A DNA stretch of 64,000 bases from Coriobacteriaceae bacterium (GCA_902363125.1 CABIZD010000009.1:19517-83516), one strand, 5' to 3'; positions 28,635 to 36,053 are shown, numbered from the stretch's first letter. Translations and numbers: made by a program. Notes: generated by a model from the letters alone, not told the origin.

Positions 28635-29405
28635 ATGAAGATTGGATTTGTCGGTTTTGGCAATATGGCGAGCGCTATGGCCGATGGCTGGATCGCTGCC
28701 GGTGTAGCTGCGAGCGACATGTGCGCCTGCGCGGGTCGCTACGACGCACTGGTTGAGCGCTGCGAGGCGCGCGGCATGGTCGCCTGCCACGATGCCGCCG
28801 AGGTTGTCGCCGCATCCGATATCGTGGTCGCTGCGGTCAAACCGTACATGATCGAGAAGGTATTCGCCCCGCTCAAGGATGCTCTTGCCAAAAAGGTCGT
28901 TCTGTCGGTTGCCTGGACCTGGGACAGTGCCAAGTGGGAGCAGGTCCTGCCGGGCGTCGCGCATATCTCGACGGTGCCCAACACGCCGGTTTCGGTGGGC
29001 GAGGGCGTCATCGCCTGCGAGAAGGCTTCGACGCTTAGTGATGAGCAGAGCGCAGTGGTGCTTGATCTGCTTGGCAAGCTCGGTGCGGTGGTCGAGCTCG
29101 ATACGAGCCTGCTGTTCGTGGGCGGCACGGTGGGTGGTTGCGCTCCGGCATTTGTCGCTATGGCAATCGAGGCCCTGGGCGATGCAGCGGTCAAGCACGG
29201 TATCCCGCGTGCTGATGCCTATCGCATTGTGAGCCAGATGGTGCTGGGTACGGCGAAGCTGCAGCTCGCAACCGGTCAGCATCCCGCAGCGATGAAGGAT
29301 GCCGTGTGCTCGCCCGGCGGTGCCACCATCAAGGGCGTCGTCGCGCTCGAGGACGCCGGCATGCGCAGCGCCCTGGTCAAGGCAATCGACGCAACCCTCC
29401 AGTAA
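28635..29405 (+). CDS. proC: Pyrroline-5-carboxylate reductase
   Basis: The last step of proline synthesis, NAD(P)H-dependent. The Rossmann motif IGFVGFGNMASAMADGW is at the N-terminus, with VAAVKPYMIEKV, STVPNTPVSVGEG and the C-terminal ATGQHPAAMKDAVCSPGGATIKGVVALEDAGMR, the ProC signature. ATG 28635 is chosen with AAGGA upstream. Confidence 0.93.
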   Translation: MKIGFVGFGNMASAMADGWIAAGVAASDMCACAGRYDALVERCEARGMVACHDAAEVVAASDIVVAAVKPYMIEKVFAPLKDALAKKVVLSVAWTWDSAKWEQVLPGVAHISTVPNTPVSVGEGVIACEKASTLSDEQSAVVLDLLGKLGAVVELDTSLLFVGGTVGGCAPAFVAMAIEALGDAAVKHGIPRADAYRIVSQMVLGTAKLQLATGQHPAAMKDAVCSPGGATIKGVVALEDAGMRSALVKAIDATLQ

Positions 29406-29417
29406 AACCTGCTATTT

Positions 29418-29555
29418 AGGGACAGGTTTATGTTGGCAGGTTTTTCCTGCGGTTTGTCGTGTATGCGAAAAGCGCCCCGCAACTGGCTCAATTCCAGTTG
29501 CGGGGCGCTTGCGTTTGCCCGGATAAAACCGACCAAAATAAACCTGTCCCTTTTT
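29418..29555 (+). repeat. Nested inverted repeat and terminator after proC
   Basis: AGGGACAGGTTTAT (29418-29431) pairs with ATAAACCTGTCCCT (29538-29551). Inside it AAGCGCCCCGCAACTGG (29470-29486) pairs perfectly with its complement at 29494-29510. TTTTT follows the outer arm on the plus strand. It separates the convergent genes proC and the small gene at 29562. Confidence 0.7.
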
Positions 29556-29561
29556 GGTGGG

Positions 29562-29735
29562 TTAGTCCCAGAAGCTGTCTTCTTCGTCCTCGGATTTGGG
29601 GCCGCGGTCGACATACATCTTATGGGTGCGCTTTTCCATTACAAAGGCAAGAATCGCAAACAGCAGGATGCCGCCGGCGAAAAGGATGGCAAAACCGGTG
29701 CGGGTGCCAAACAAAAAGGAAAAAACTGCGTCCAT
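29562..29735 (-). CDS. Small membrane protein, 57 residues
   Basis: A minus-strand reading frame from ATG (29735) to TAA (29562). It has a short N-terminal stretch MDAVFSFLFGTRTG, one membrane helix FAILFAGGILLFAILAFVME, then a basic KRTHK and an acidic tail EDEEDSFWD. An AGAAGG ribosome binding site lies 7 bases upstream and a -10-like TATACT about 35 bases before that, divergent from serS. Its length and charge pattern are convincing for a real gene. The family is unknown to me. Confidence 0.7.
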   Translation of the reverse strand: MDAVFSFLFGTRTGFAILFAGGILLFAILAFVMEKRTHKMYVDRGPKSEDEEDSFWD

Positions 29736-29846
29736 TGGGTGCCTTCTTGCGTAGTTGAGTTGGGTCGTAAACGTTCATAAGTATATACTTGCCCATACAT
29801 GTACAAGGTTGCAACCTAAATGGAATGTATATCGCCGGAGGATCTA

Positions 29847-31130
29847 ATGCTTGATATCAAGTTTGTTCGCGAGAACCCCGATGCCATCGATGTCGCCATG
29901 GCTAACCGCCAGACGTCTTGGGATCGCGAGAAGTTCTTTGAGCTCGACGACGAGCGTCGTGCCGTCATCACCGAGGTTGAGGAACTTCAAGCCACGCGCA
30001 ATGCCGAGTCCAAGAAGATCGGCGCCCTGATGAAGGAGGGCAAGAAGGACGAGGCCGAGGCCGCCAAGGAGGCCGTGCGCGCCGTCAACGAGAAGATTGA
30101 CGGTCTGGCCGAGCGCCGCACCGCCCTCGAGCAGGAGCAGTACGACTTCATGGCTCACCTGCCCAACATTCCTTGCGAGGCCACGCCGTACGGCAAGGAC
30201 GAGGACGAGAACATCGAGCGCCGTCGTTGGGGCACCCCGCGCGAGTTCGACTTCGACTTTAAGCCGCACTGGGATCTGGGCACCGACCTCGACATCCTTG
30301 ACTTCGAGCGCGGCAACAAGCTCTCCGGCAGCCGCTTCACCGTTCTCGGTGGCGCCGGCGCCCGTCTTGAGCGCGCCCTCATCAACTTCTTCCTCGATAC
30401 GCACACCAGCCGTGGTTTTAAGGAGTGGTGGCCGCCCATCGTCGTCAAGCGTCAGACCATGTTCGGCACGGGCCAGCTGCCCAAGTTTGAGGACGACGCC
30501 TATCACGTCTCGGGCGACAACTTCCTGATCCCCACCGCCGAGGTCGTGCTCACCAACCTGCACGCCGGTGAGGTCCTCGACGCCGATACCCTGCCGCGCC
30601 GCTACACCGCCTTCACCCCCTGCTTCCGCGAGGAGGCCGGCTCCGCTGGTCGCGATACCCGCGGCATCATTCGCCAGCACGAGTTCGACAAGGTCGAGAT
30701 GGTCAAGTTCGCTAAGCCGGAGGAGTCCGACGAGGAGCTCGAGAGCATGACCGCCGAGGCCGAGTTCCTGCTGCAGCAGCTGGGTCTTCCGTATCGCGTG
30801 ATTAGCCTGTGCACCGGCGACCTGGGCTTCTCTGCCCGTCAGACCTACGACGTCGAGGTCTGGCTGCCGAGCTACAACGCCTACAAGGAGATCAGCTCCT
30901 GCTCCAACTGCGGCGACTTCCAGGCTCGCCGCGCCAACATCAAGTATCGCGACCCCGAGAACTTCAAGGGTTCGCGCTACCTGCACACCCTTAACGGTTC
31001 CGGCCTGCCGGCTGGTCGTACCATGGCTGCCATTCTGGAGAACTACCAGAACGCCGACGGCACCATCACGATCCCCGAGGTCCTGCGTCCCTACATGGGC
31101 GGCCTCGAGAAGATTGAGCCGGTCGCGTAA
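29847..31130 (+). CDS. serS: Seryl-tRNA synthetase
   Basis: Class II synthetase, 427 residues. An N-terminal coiled-coil arm (residues about 30-105) with [20 protein letters not shown] leads into the catalytic core. Motif 2 is [28 protein letters not shown], and motif 3 is [20 protein letters not shown]. It charges tRNA-Ser, one gene for which lies 4.6 kb downstream. GGAGG precedes ATG 29847. Confidence 0.96.
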   Translation: MLDIKFVRENPDAIDVAMANRQTSWDREKFFELDDERRAVITEVEELQATRNAESKKIGALMKEGKKDEAEAAKEAVRAVNEKIDGLAERRTALEQEQYDFMAHLPNIPCEATPYGKDEDENIERRRWGTPREFDFDFKPHWDLGTDLDILDFERGNKLSGSRFTVLGGAGARLERALINFFLDTHTSRGFKEWWPPIVVKRQTMFGTGQLPKFEDDAYHVSGDNFLIPTAEVVLTNLHAGEVLDADTLPRRYTAFTPCFREEAGSAGRDTRGIIRQHEFDKVEMVKFAKPEESDEELESMTAEAEFLLQQLGLPYRVISLCTGDLGFSARQTYDVEVWLPSYNAYKEISSCSNCGDFQARRANIKYRDPENFKGSRYLHTLNGSGLPAGRTMAAILENYQNADGTITIPEVLRPYMGGLEKIEPVA

Positions 31131-31153
31131 CTTGGCTGCATAGGCGATATGCA

Positions 31154-31177
31154 AGGGCGCTCCTTCGGGGGCGCCCT
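31154..31177 (+). terminator. Probable terminator of serS
   Basis: AGGGCGC (31154-31160) pairs with GCGCCCT (31171-31177). The following T-run is weak (ATTTCG). Confidence 0.5.
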
Positions 31178-31303
31178 ATTTCGTGCGCAGGTTCATACCA
31201 TGCCGTGCGGACAGCTCAATAGAAAACACACGAACAACTGTTCTGTATACAGCCATCTACCTGCTATGCTTTTGCTAAATAAGAGCGAGAGAAAGGGGAC
31301 GCG

Positions 31304-31681
31304 ATGGAGCTGTTTGATGATCGGGTGGTTTTGTTTGAGAGCGACGAGGGCGGGGAGTACCTGCTTGTAACGTGTGAGCCGTCTGGCATGGGTGGCCTGG
31401 TGGTTCGACAGACGAGCGAGGGTTCGTTGACCCAATGGTGCTACGAGGAGTCGCCGCATGTGGTTGAGACGTTTGTGGCGCACGAGGGGCTGGTGGCCCT
31501 GGAGCATTTCTATGGGGTCCGGACATCTAACCAGGTTGCTCGCATGTTGAGTATCTCGTTTGCCGATTATGATTGTGCCCAGCGGGTGAGATCGCTCCTG
31601 AGGGAACTTGATGCTAAGTTTGACGTGATCGAAAAGCCAATCGATCGTACGGGGAACGGCGGTATATGCGGAGCAGCATGA
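31304..31681 (+). CDS. Hypothetical acidic protein, 125 residues
   Basis: I do not recognise the family. The protein is acidic and soluble, with strand-like segments (RVVLFES, YLLVTCEPSGMGGLVVRQ) and a helical C-terminal half (DYDCAQRVRSLLRELDAKF). No signal peptide or membrane helix is visible. ATG 31304 has GAGAAAGGGG upstream. The tRNA-Arg array begins 77 bp after it. Confidence 0.6.
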   Translation: MELFDDRVVLFESDEGGEYLLVTCEPSGMGGLVVRQTSEGSLTQWCYEESPHVVETFVAHEGLVALEHFYGVRTSNQVARMLSISFADYDCAQRVRSLLRELDAKFDVIEKPIDRTGNGGICGAA

Positions 31682-31717
31682 CAAAACTGCGTTCCACAAA
31701 AAAGTTTGAGATTGTGC

Positions 31718-31746
31718 TTGACTCCAATAAGCTAAAGTGGTTTTAT
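31718..31746 (+). promoter_or_regulatory. Promoter of the first tRNA-Arg
   Basis: TTGACT (31718-31723), 17 bp, TTTTAT (31741-31746). Confidence 0.65.
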
Positions 31747-31758
31747 ATGTCTTGCGCT

Positions 31759-31835
31759 GCGGCGTTACCTCAGCTGGATAGAGGGTCTGACTACGAATCA
31801 GAACGTCATAGGTTCGAATCCTATACGCCGCACCA
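31759..31835 (+). tRNA. tRNA-Arg (ACG), copy 1
   Basis: Acceptor GCGGCGT/ACGCCGC, anticodon loop CTACGAA (ACG), T-arm AGG-TTCGAAT-CCT and encoded CCA. It is identical to the copies at 32382 and 32807. Two full and one truncated tail-linked elements follow. Confidence 0.95.
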
Positions 31836-31846
31836 ATTGAAATTGA

Positions 31847-31875
31847 AAGCCTCCGGCAACGGGGGCTTTTCTTTT
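31847..31875 (+). terminator. Terminator of tRNA-Arg copy 1
   Basis: AAGCCTCCG-GCAA-CGGGGGCTT then TTCTTTT. Copies recur at +191 (32038) and +382 (32229). Confidence 0.8.
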
Positions 31876-31890
31876 ATGGCAACACCGCAT

Positions 31891-32026
31891 GGATTCGAAC
31901 CTCGGTCGAGGCGCGGGCGTCAAGAAAACGCGGAGCGTTTTTAGCCCGCGGGCGAGCGCGCCGGCAGGCGGGCGAAGCCGGTGCGGATCCGCGCAGCGGA
32001 TGCGCGGAATCCTATACGCCGCACCA
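31891..32026 (+). ncRNA. tRNA-tail-linked structured element, Arg copy A
   Basis: 136 nt. GGATTCGAACCT (31891-31902) is the exact reverse complement of the tRNA-Arg T-arm. Helices: P1 31891-31896 with 32007-32012; P2 31900-31903 with 31908-31911; P3 outer 31913-31918 with 31944-31949, and inner AAAACGC/GCGTTTT 31925-31931 with 31935-31941; P4 31959-31962 with 31967-31970; P5 31987-31992 with 31996-32001, extended by 31982-31985 with 32003-32006. The last 20 nt repeat the tRNA-Arg 3' tail with CCA. Confidence 0.8.
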
Positions 32027-32037
32027 ATTGAAATTGA

Positions 32038-32066
32038 AAGCCTCCGGCAACGGGGGCTTTTCTTTT
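32038..32066 (+). terminator. Duplicated terminator after Arg element A
   Basis: Identical stem to 31847-31875, one 191-bp period on. Confidence 0.75.
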
Positions 32067-32081
32067 ATTCCGCCACCGCAT

Positions 32082-32217
32082 GGATTCGAACCTCGGTCGA
32101 GGCGCGGGCGTCAAGAAAACGCGGAGCGTTTTTAGCCCGCGGGCGAGCGCGCCGGCAGGCGGGCGAAGCCGATGCGGATCCGCGAAGCGGATGCGCGGAA
32201 TCCTATACGCCGCACCA
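32082..32217 (+). ncRNA. tRNA-tail-linked structured element, Arg copy B
   Basis: A tandem copy of element A exactly 191 bp downstream. Only two differences are seen inside the element: CCGATGCGG for CCGGTGCGG, and a P5 loop of GAA instead of GCA. It ends in the same tRNA-Arg tail and CCA. Confidence 0.8.
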
Positions 32218-32228
32218 ATTGAAATTGA

Positions 32229-32257
32229 AAGCCTCCGGCAACGGGGGCTTTTCTTTT
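32229..32257 (+). terminator. Duplicated terminator after Arg element B
   Basis: Third copy of the AAGCCTCCG-GCAA-CGGGGGCTT stem with T-run. Confidence 0.75.
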
Positions 32258-32272
32258 ACGTAAGCACCGCAT

Positions 32273-32303
32273 GGATTCGAACCTCGGTCGAGGCGCGGCC
32301 GTC
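32273..32303 (+). repeat. Truncated tail-linked element (Arg copy C)
   Basis: It repeats the first 28 or so nt of element A (GGATTCGAACCT and the P2 hairpin) in phase with the 191-bp period, then diverges at about 32300. No tRNA tail follows. Confidence 0.75.
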
Positions 32304-32340
32304 TGAATTATCACTTCGTAAAATTTTTCCAAATTGTCGC

Positions 32341-32369
32341 TTGACCCATCGAGGGGTCACGTGCATAAT
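32341..32369 (+). promoter_or_regulatory. Promoter of the second tRNA-Arg
   Basis: TTGACC (32341-32346), 17 bp, CATAAT (32364-32369). Confidence 0.7.
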
Positions 32370-32381
32370 AATCCGTGCGTT

Positions 32382-32458
32382 GCGGCGTTACCTCAGCTGG
32401 ATAGAGGGTCTGACTACGAATCAGAACGTCATAGGTTCGAATCCTATACGCCGCACCA
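32382..32458 (+). tRNA. tRNA-Arg (ACG), copy 2
   Basis: Identical 77 nt to copy 1, with encoded CCA and its own promoter. One tail-linked element follows. Confidence 0.95.
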
Positions 32459-32468
32459 ATTGAGTTTT

Positions 32469-32497
32469 AAGCCTCCGGAAACGGGGGCTTTTCCTTT
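32469..32497 (+). terminator. Terminator of tRNA-Arg copy 2
   Basis: AAGCCTCCG-GAAA-CGGGGGCTT with a T-rich tail. Confidence 0.8.
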
Positions 32498-32512
32498 ACG
32501 GGGGCATTGCGG

Positions 32513-32648
32513 AGATTCGAACCTCGGTCGAGGCGCGAGCGTCAAGAAAACGCGGAGCGTTTTTAGCGAGCGGGCGAGTCCGCCGGCAGGCGGGCGAAGC
32601 CGGTGCGGATCCGCGCAGCGGATGCGCGGAATCCTATACGCCGCACCA
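32513..32648 (+). ncRNA. tRNA-tail-linked structured element, Arg copy D
   Basis: 136 nt. The antisense T-arm segment has one mismatch (AGATTCGAACCT). The P4 hairpin is stronger than in A (CCGCC-GGCA-GGCGG). P5 is ATCCGC-GCA-GCGGAT. The outer P3 does not pair here (AGCGAGC faces GCGAGC). It ends with the tRNA-Arg tail and CCA, followed by a terminator at about 32659-32687. Confidence 0.78.
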
Positions 32649-32658
32649 ATTGACTTTA

Positions 32659-32687
32659 AAGCTCCCGGCGACGGGGGCTTTTCTTAT
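32659..32687 (+). terminator. Terminator after Arg element D
   Basis: AAGCTCCCG-GCGA-CGGGGGCTT with TTTTCTTA. Confidence 0.7.
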
Positions 32688-32765
32688 ATCGCGATGCGTC
32701 GAAGATCGCGCCAAGCCCTCCAAATGATTAAAAATCAAATTCAATAACTTTTTTCGAAAAATTGC

Positions 32766-32794
32766 TTGACCATTATTCAGTCCCTGTGCATAAT
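32766..32794 (+). promoter_or_regulatory. Promoter of the third tRNA-Arg
   Basis: TTGACC (32766-32771), 17 bp, CATAAT (32789-32794); the flanks resemble the promoter of copy 2. Confidence 0.7.
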
Positions 32795-32806
32795 AATCAA
32801 CAAGTC

Positions 32807-32883
32807 GCGGCGTTACCTCAGCTGGATAGAGGGTCTGACTACGAATCAGAACGTCATAGGTTCGAATCCTATACGCCGCACCA
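32807..32883 (+). tRNA. tRNA-Arg (ACG), copy 3
   Basis: Identical 77 nt to copies 1 and 2, with encoded CCA. One tail-linked element follows. Confidence 0.95.
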
Positions 32884-32893
32884 TTTGAGATTA

Positions 32894-32924
32894 AAGCTCC
32901 CGGCAACGGGGGCTTTTCTTTTAC
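32894..32924 (+). terminator. Terminator of tRNA-Arg copy 3
   Basis: AAGCTCCCG-GCAA-CGGGGGCTT and TTCTTTT; repeated 190 bp on, after element E (33084-33114). Confidence 0.8.
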
Positions 32925-32937
32925 GTAAACACCGCAT

Positions 32938-33073
32938 TGATTCGAACCTCGGTCGAGGCGCGGGCGTAAAGAAAACGCGGAGCGTTTTTAGCGAGCGGGC
33001 GAGTCCGCCGGCAGGCGGGCGAAGCCGGTGCGGATCCGCGCAGCGGATGCGCGGAATCCTATACGCCGCACCA
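32938..33073 (+). ncRNA. tRNA-tail-linked structured element, Arg copy E
   Basis: 136 nt. The antisense T-arm has one mismatch (TGATTCGAACCT). The core contains GTAAAG in place of GTCAAG, P4 is CCGCC-GGCA-GGCGG, and P5 matches copy A. It ends with the tRNA-Arg tail and CCA, and the terminator of copy 3 is repeated behind it. Confidence 0.78.
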
Positions 33074-33083
33074 TTTGAGATTA

Positions 33084-33114
33084 AAGCTCCCGGCAACGGG
33101 GGCTTTTCTTTTGC
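33084..33114 (+). terminator. Duplicated terminator after Arg element E
   Basis: Same stem as 32894-32924, 190 bp downstream. Confidence 0.75.
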
Positions 33115-33235
33115 GCCAGCTTGAGTGCTTTTGTCCAAAGGGACGATTTCCTGTCGACTCGTGTAAGATTCCGAGTAGATGTCGCGACTTATTCGCGACC
33201 ACTCCTTCTCAAGCGACCGATCAGGGTGATATTTC

Positions 33236-35677
33236 GTGGCAGAGCGTCCGACATACAAGCTCAGGTTTCTCGATCCCAAGAAGCGCTTTCCGGCGATGCC
33301 CGAGCAGCCTGCGGGACGCTCATATGGCGTGGTCTGGAAACTCTTTGGCGAGGATCAGCATGAATCTTGTTATGTCGTCGAATTCGTTGGCAAAAGCCAT
33401 GTGTCGCTTTTGGGCTACGTAAGCGTTTCGGGTGAGGTGTACAAGGTGGACCGCCCCGTTAGCGAGGCTCCGCTGTCCAACGATCCCGACATGGAGCTGG
33501 TCCTTGACGAGTCGGACTCCGGTATTGGTGAGATTATGGTGAGGGGAGCAAACGGCACGATGCGCGCGTGCGCGCGAACCGTCGGCTCTCCCGAAGGTCC
33601 CATGCGCGAACAGTCCGATCACGAGACATGGAATTCGACCCGCTCCCTTCCTTACGGTGAGTTCATGGCATCGATGTTCCTGCGCTACGTGATATTCGCT
33701 GACTCCGAAAATACCATTGCGAGCACGGCGGACGCCGACGGACTCGACGAGGGTATGCAAAACGTTGTCGACAAGATCAAGCTCGTAAAGTTGCCCGAGC
33801 CGGTCGAGGTGTTTTTGGGCTTTAACACGGCACCGCTACCTGACGCTATCGAGACGCTGCTCTACCGCGTTGACCATGCCGAGAATCCGAGCGGTATCGA
33901 GCGCTATGCCGCCGCCCTTATGAGTGAAATTGACTTGCCCCGCTTGCGCACCATCGCCGCTAAGTCCGAGATGAGCCTGGCTCGCATCGATCGCTCAAAG
34001 CTTTTCTATCTCAATTTTGATCGCAGCCTGCTGGACCAGGACGAGATTGACATGCTGCTTGCCATCGAGTGCCGTCTCAACCGCCTCTCTGGCATCCTTG
34101 AGCACATCGGGGCCGGATTGGTCCCTGCGGCATCCTCGCCGAGCCTTGAGGGCTGCGCGCTCTTTGATGCGTGGCATATCGCCAAGACGACCAACGATGT
34201 TCCTCGACTGCTCGATACGGTCTCGAGCGATAACCCGTGGGGCAAACCGGGTACGGTGGCTTGCCAGCCGGGCGGTGAGTGGGATGTGCGTACCCGCTTC
34301 GCGCGTATTGTCGAGGCACTTAACGTGGTCACGCGGCTCGACTATACCTATCGGGCAAACGTTGCCGAGGGGATCATACTCGTTCGGTTTGGGCAGTCTG
34401 TCGTTGATGCTATGCCACAACGTGAATACGACGCTCAAGATGACGCCTGGCGCGAGTTGGACGAGGACACGCGCGCGATCTGGGTCGCGGAGCACGATGC
34501 GCGCGTGGCACTCACGCTTGCGGCAGCGTGTTTTGCCGCGGGCACCTGCATCACGCGCTGCTATGTGCAGATTGCTGTTCCCGACAGTGAGCAGGGCGAG
34601 CGCGCTGTCGCAACGTATTTCTTTGGGCGCGCGGCCTATCTGGCCGATTGCGTGCCTGTCGCCAAGGATCTTGAGAGCATGGACATGGACGATATGCCGT
34701 GCAAGCGTGTGCTTGAGGCGTATGAGTCAACCGCTCCGGAGACGATTGAACCGGCGGAGGTTCATGCTCGTCCGCGTGATGACCATCGCATGCTGCCGCC
34801 GGCGCTGCGCGATCTGCTGCTTGCCGATACGGCTGACGAGCTGGAGGTCATGGAAGAGGACGACGACCCATACGTGGCCCGTGTTGTTGAATTGCGCGAG
34901 CAGGCAAAAGTCGACCGTACGGGTGCTTTTGAAGGCTTTTCCCGTCTTGTTGAGGAGTTGGAGGCTAAGTGCGCCGTCGCCGAGCTTTTGGCGACAGGTC
35001 CGGTTCAAACGCAGTTTTGCGATAACCAGCTGGTGCGCATGGTGCTACCGGTGTTGGAAGAAGACCGCTCGGTGCGAATCCTTCGTGCGCCCGATGCGCT
35101 GTACTTTGCCCAGCACGAGATCTGCAGCTTTTACGCCGAGCAAGAGGACTTTGAACGAGCACTGCCCGAGGTGCGCCATCTTTACGATCTGGCGCGCTCG
35201 TCCATGCAGTCGCACTTTGCGCTCATCAACGTGCTTGCGCGTCTGGAGCGCTTTGACGAGATTATCGAGGTGGCGCGCCACGGCCTACGTATTGCCAGCG
35301 ATCGTTCTGCAATCGGCTACCTGTTCTATCGCTTGGCGTTTGCCTATTGGAATTGCGATCAGCTCGACCTAGCACTGGCTTGTTACCGTCTGGTGCCGCG
35401 CGGCGAGGAGTCGGGCAGCAGCGCGCTGGAAGAAATGCAGGGCCTTATGAACGAGATGGGCGTCATCAAACCGCCCACGTTTGAGGAGGCTGTCGAGACC
35501 ATCCGCAAGGCAGGTCTTGAGCTGCCGCCGGTGCCCGCCGTGACCAATCAACTCGCGGATGCCGCCGTGCAACTCGTCGATAACGGCTTCTTTTTCTTGG
35601 CGCGCGGCTGCATCTATCAAATGTGGCGCACCATGGGCAACGATGAGCTCGGCTCCCTCAACCGCTCGCTGGGGTAG
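33236..35677 (+). CDS. Hypothetical protein with TPR-like C-terminal region
   Basis: 813 residues, acidic, without signal peptide or membrane helix. The first 100 residues look like beta strands (SCYVVEFVGKSHVSLLGYVSVSGEVYKV). A long helical middle follows. Residues about 615-720 resemble tetratricopeptide helices (EQEDFERALPEVRHLYDLARSSMQSHFALINVLARLERFDEIIEVARHGLRI and LAFAYWNCDQLDLALACYRL). I do not recognise the family. The start is GTG 33236 with CAGGGTG 8 bases upstream. It stands alone between the tRNA-Arg and tRNA-Ser loci. Confidence 0.65.
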   Translation: MAERPTYKLRFLDPKKRFPAMPEQPAGRSYGVVWKLFGEDQHESCYVVEFVGKSHVSLLGYVSVSGEVYKVDRPVSEAPLSNDPDMELVLDESDSGIGEIMVRGANGTMRACARTVGSPEGPMREQSDHETWNSTRSLPYGEFMASMFLRYVIFADSENTIASTADADGLDEGMQNVVDKIKLVKLPEPVEVFLGFNTAPLPDAIETLLYRVDHAENPSGIERYAAALMSEIDLPRLRTIAAKSEMSLARIDRSKLFYLNFDRSLLDQDEIDMLLAIECRLNRLSGILEHIGAGLVPAASSPSLEGCALFDAWHIAKTTNDVPRLLDTVSSDNPWGKPGTVACQPGGEWDVRTRFARIVEALNVVTRLDYTYRANVAEGIILVRFGQSVVDAMPQREYDAQDDAWRELDEDTRAIWVAEHDARVALTLAAACFAAGTCITRCYVQIAVPDSEQGERAVATYFFGRAAYLADCVPVAKDLESMDMDDMPCKRVLEAYESTAPETIEPAEVHARPRDDHRMLPPALRDLLLADTADELEVMEEDDDPYVARVVELREQAKVDRTGAFEGFSRLVEELEAKCAVAELLATGPVQTQFCDNQLVRMVLPVLEEDRSVRILRAPDALYFAQHEICSFYAEQEDFERALPEVRHLYDLARSSMQSHFALINVLARLERFDEIIEVARHGLRIASDRSAIGYLFYRLAFAYWNCDQLDLALACYRLVPRGEESGSSALEEMQGLMNEMGVIKPPTFEEAVETIRKAGLELPPVPAVTNQLADAAVQLVDNGFFFLARGCIYQMWRTMGNDELGSLNRSLG

Positions 35678-35728
35678 GGGCGAAAACTGCAAGGAGAAAA
35701 GGCCGCTAGGCAATTAGAAAATTCCCTC

Positions 35729-35757
35729 TTGCTCAACTTCGACTGTTTGGTTACTAT
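35729..35757 (+). promoter_or_regulatory. Promoter of tRNA-Ser
   Basis: TTGCTC (35729-35734), 17 bp, TACTAT (35752-35757). Confidence 0.6.
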
Positions 35758-35771
35758 AGAACGGCTGTTAC

Positions 35772-35862
35772 GGAGAGCTGACCGAGAGGCCGAAGGTGCT
35801 CGCCTGCTAAGCGAGTATGCCCCAAAAGGGCATCTGGGGTTCGAATCCCCAGCTCTCCGCCA
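35772..35862 (+). tRNA. tRNA-Ser (GCT)
   Basis: Class II tRNA with acceptor GGAGAGC/GCTCTCC, discriminator G, anticodon stem CTCGC/GCGAG with loop CTGCTAA (GCT), long variable arm, T-arm CTGGGG-TTCGAAT-CCCCAG and encoded CCA. One complete element and one vestige follow. Confidence 0.95.
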
Positions 35863-35876
35863 GTTTAACTTTAAAG

Positions 35877-35903
35877 AAGGGTCCCATCGGGGGCCCTTTT
35901 TTA
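35877..35903 (+). terminator. Terminator of tRNA-Ser
   Basis: AAGGGTCCC-ATCG-GGGGCCCTT followed by TTTT. Confidence 0.85.
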
Positions 35904-35919
35904 TTATCGAGAAAGGGCG

Positions 35920-36053
35920 CTGGGGATTCGAACCCGAGAGGGCACGGGCGTTAAGCAAACGCGAAAGCGTTTGTAGCCCGTGGGCGAAAAGCCGCCAGGC
36001 TTTGAAGCCGGAGGGCATGCGTAGCATGCCCGGACATCCCCAGCTCTCCGCCA
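35920..36053 (+). ncRNA. tRNA-tail-linked structured element, Ser copy
   Basis: 134 nt and the most diverged copy, with every helix kept. CTGGGGATTCGAACCC (35920-35935) is the exact reverse complement of the tRNA-Ser T-arm. P1 35920-35927 with 36036-36043; P2 CCC-GAGA-GGG (35933-35942); P3 outer ACGGGC/GCCCGT (35944-35949 with 35976-35981) and inner CAAACGC-GAAA-GCGTTTG (35956-35973); P4 AAAGCC-GCCA-GGCTTT (35988-36003); P5 GGGCATGC-GTA-GCATGCCC (36013-36031). It ends with the tRNA-Ser tail and CCA. Confidence 0.82.

Noticed and set aside
31816-32303. CRISPR array as an explanation of the 191-bp repeats
   Set aside because: Units are too long, have no variable spacers, contain tRNA tails and terminators, and no cas genes are nearby.
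31889-33124. Open frames of 90-137 codons inside the tRNA-Arg element array
   Set aside because: They run across tRNA genes, terminators and structured repeats, and repeat the same peptide because the DNA repeats. They are products of the GC-rich elements and not genes.
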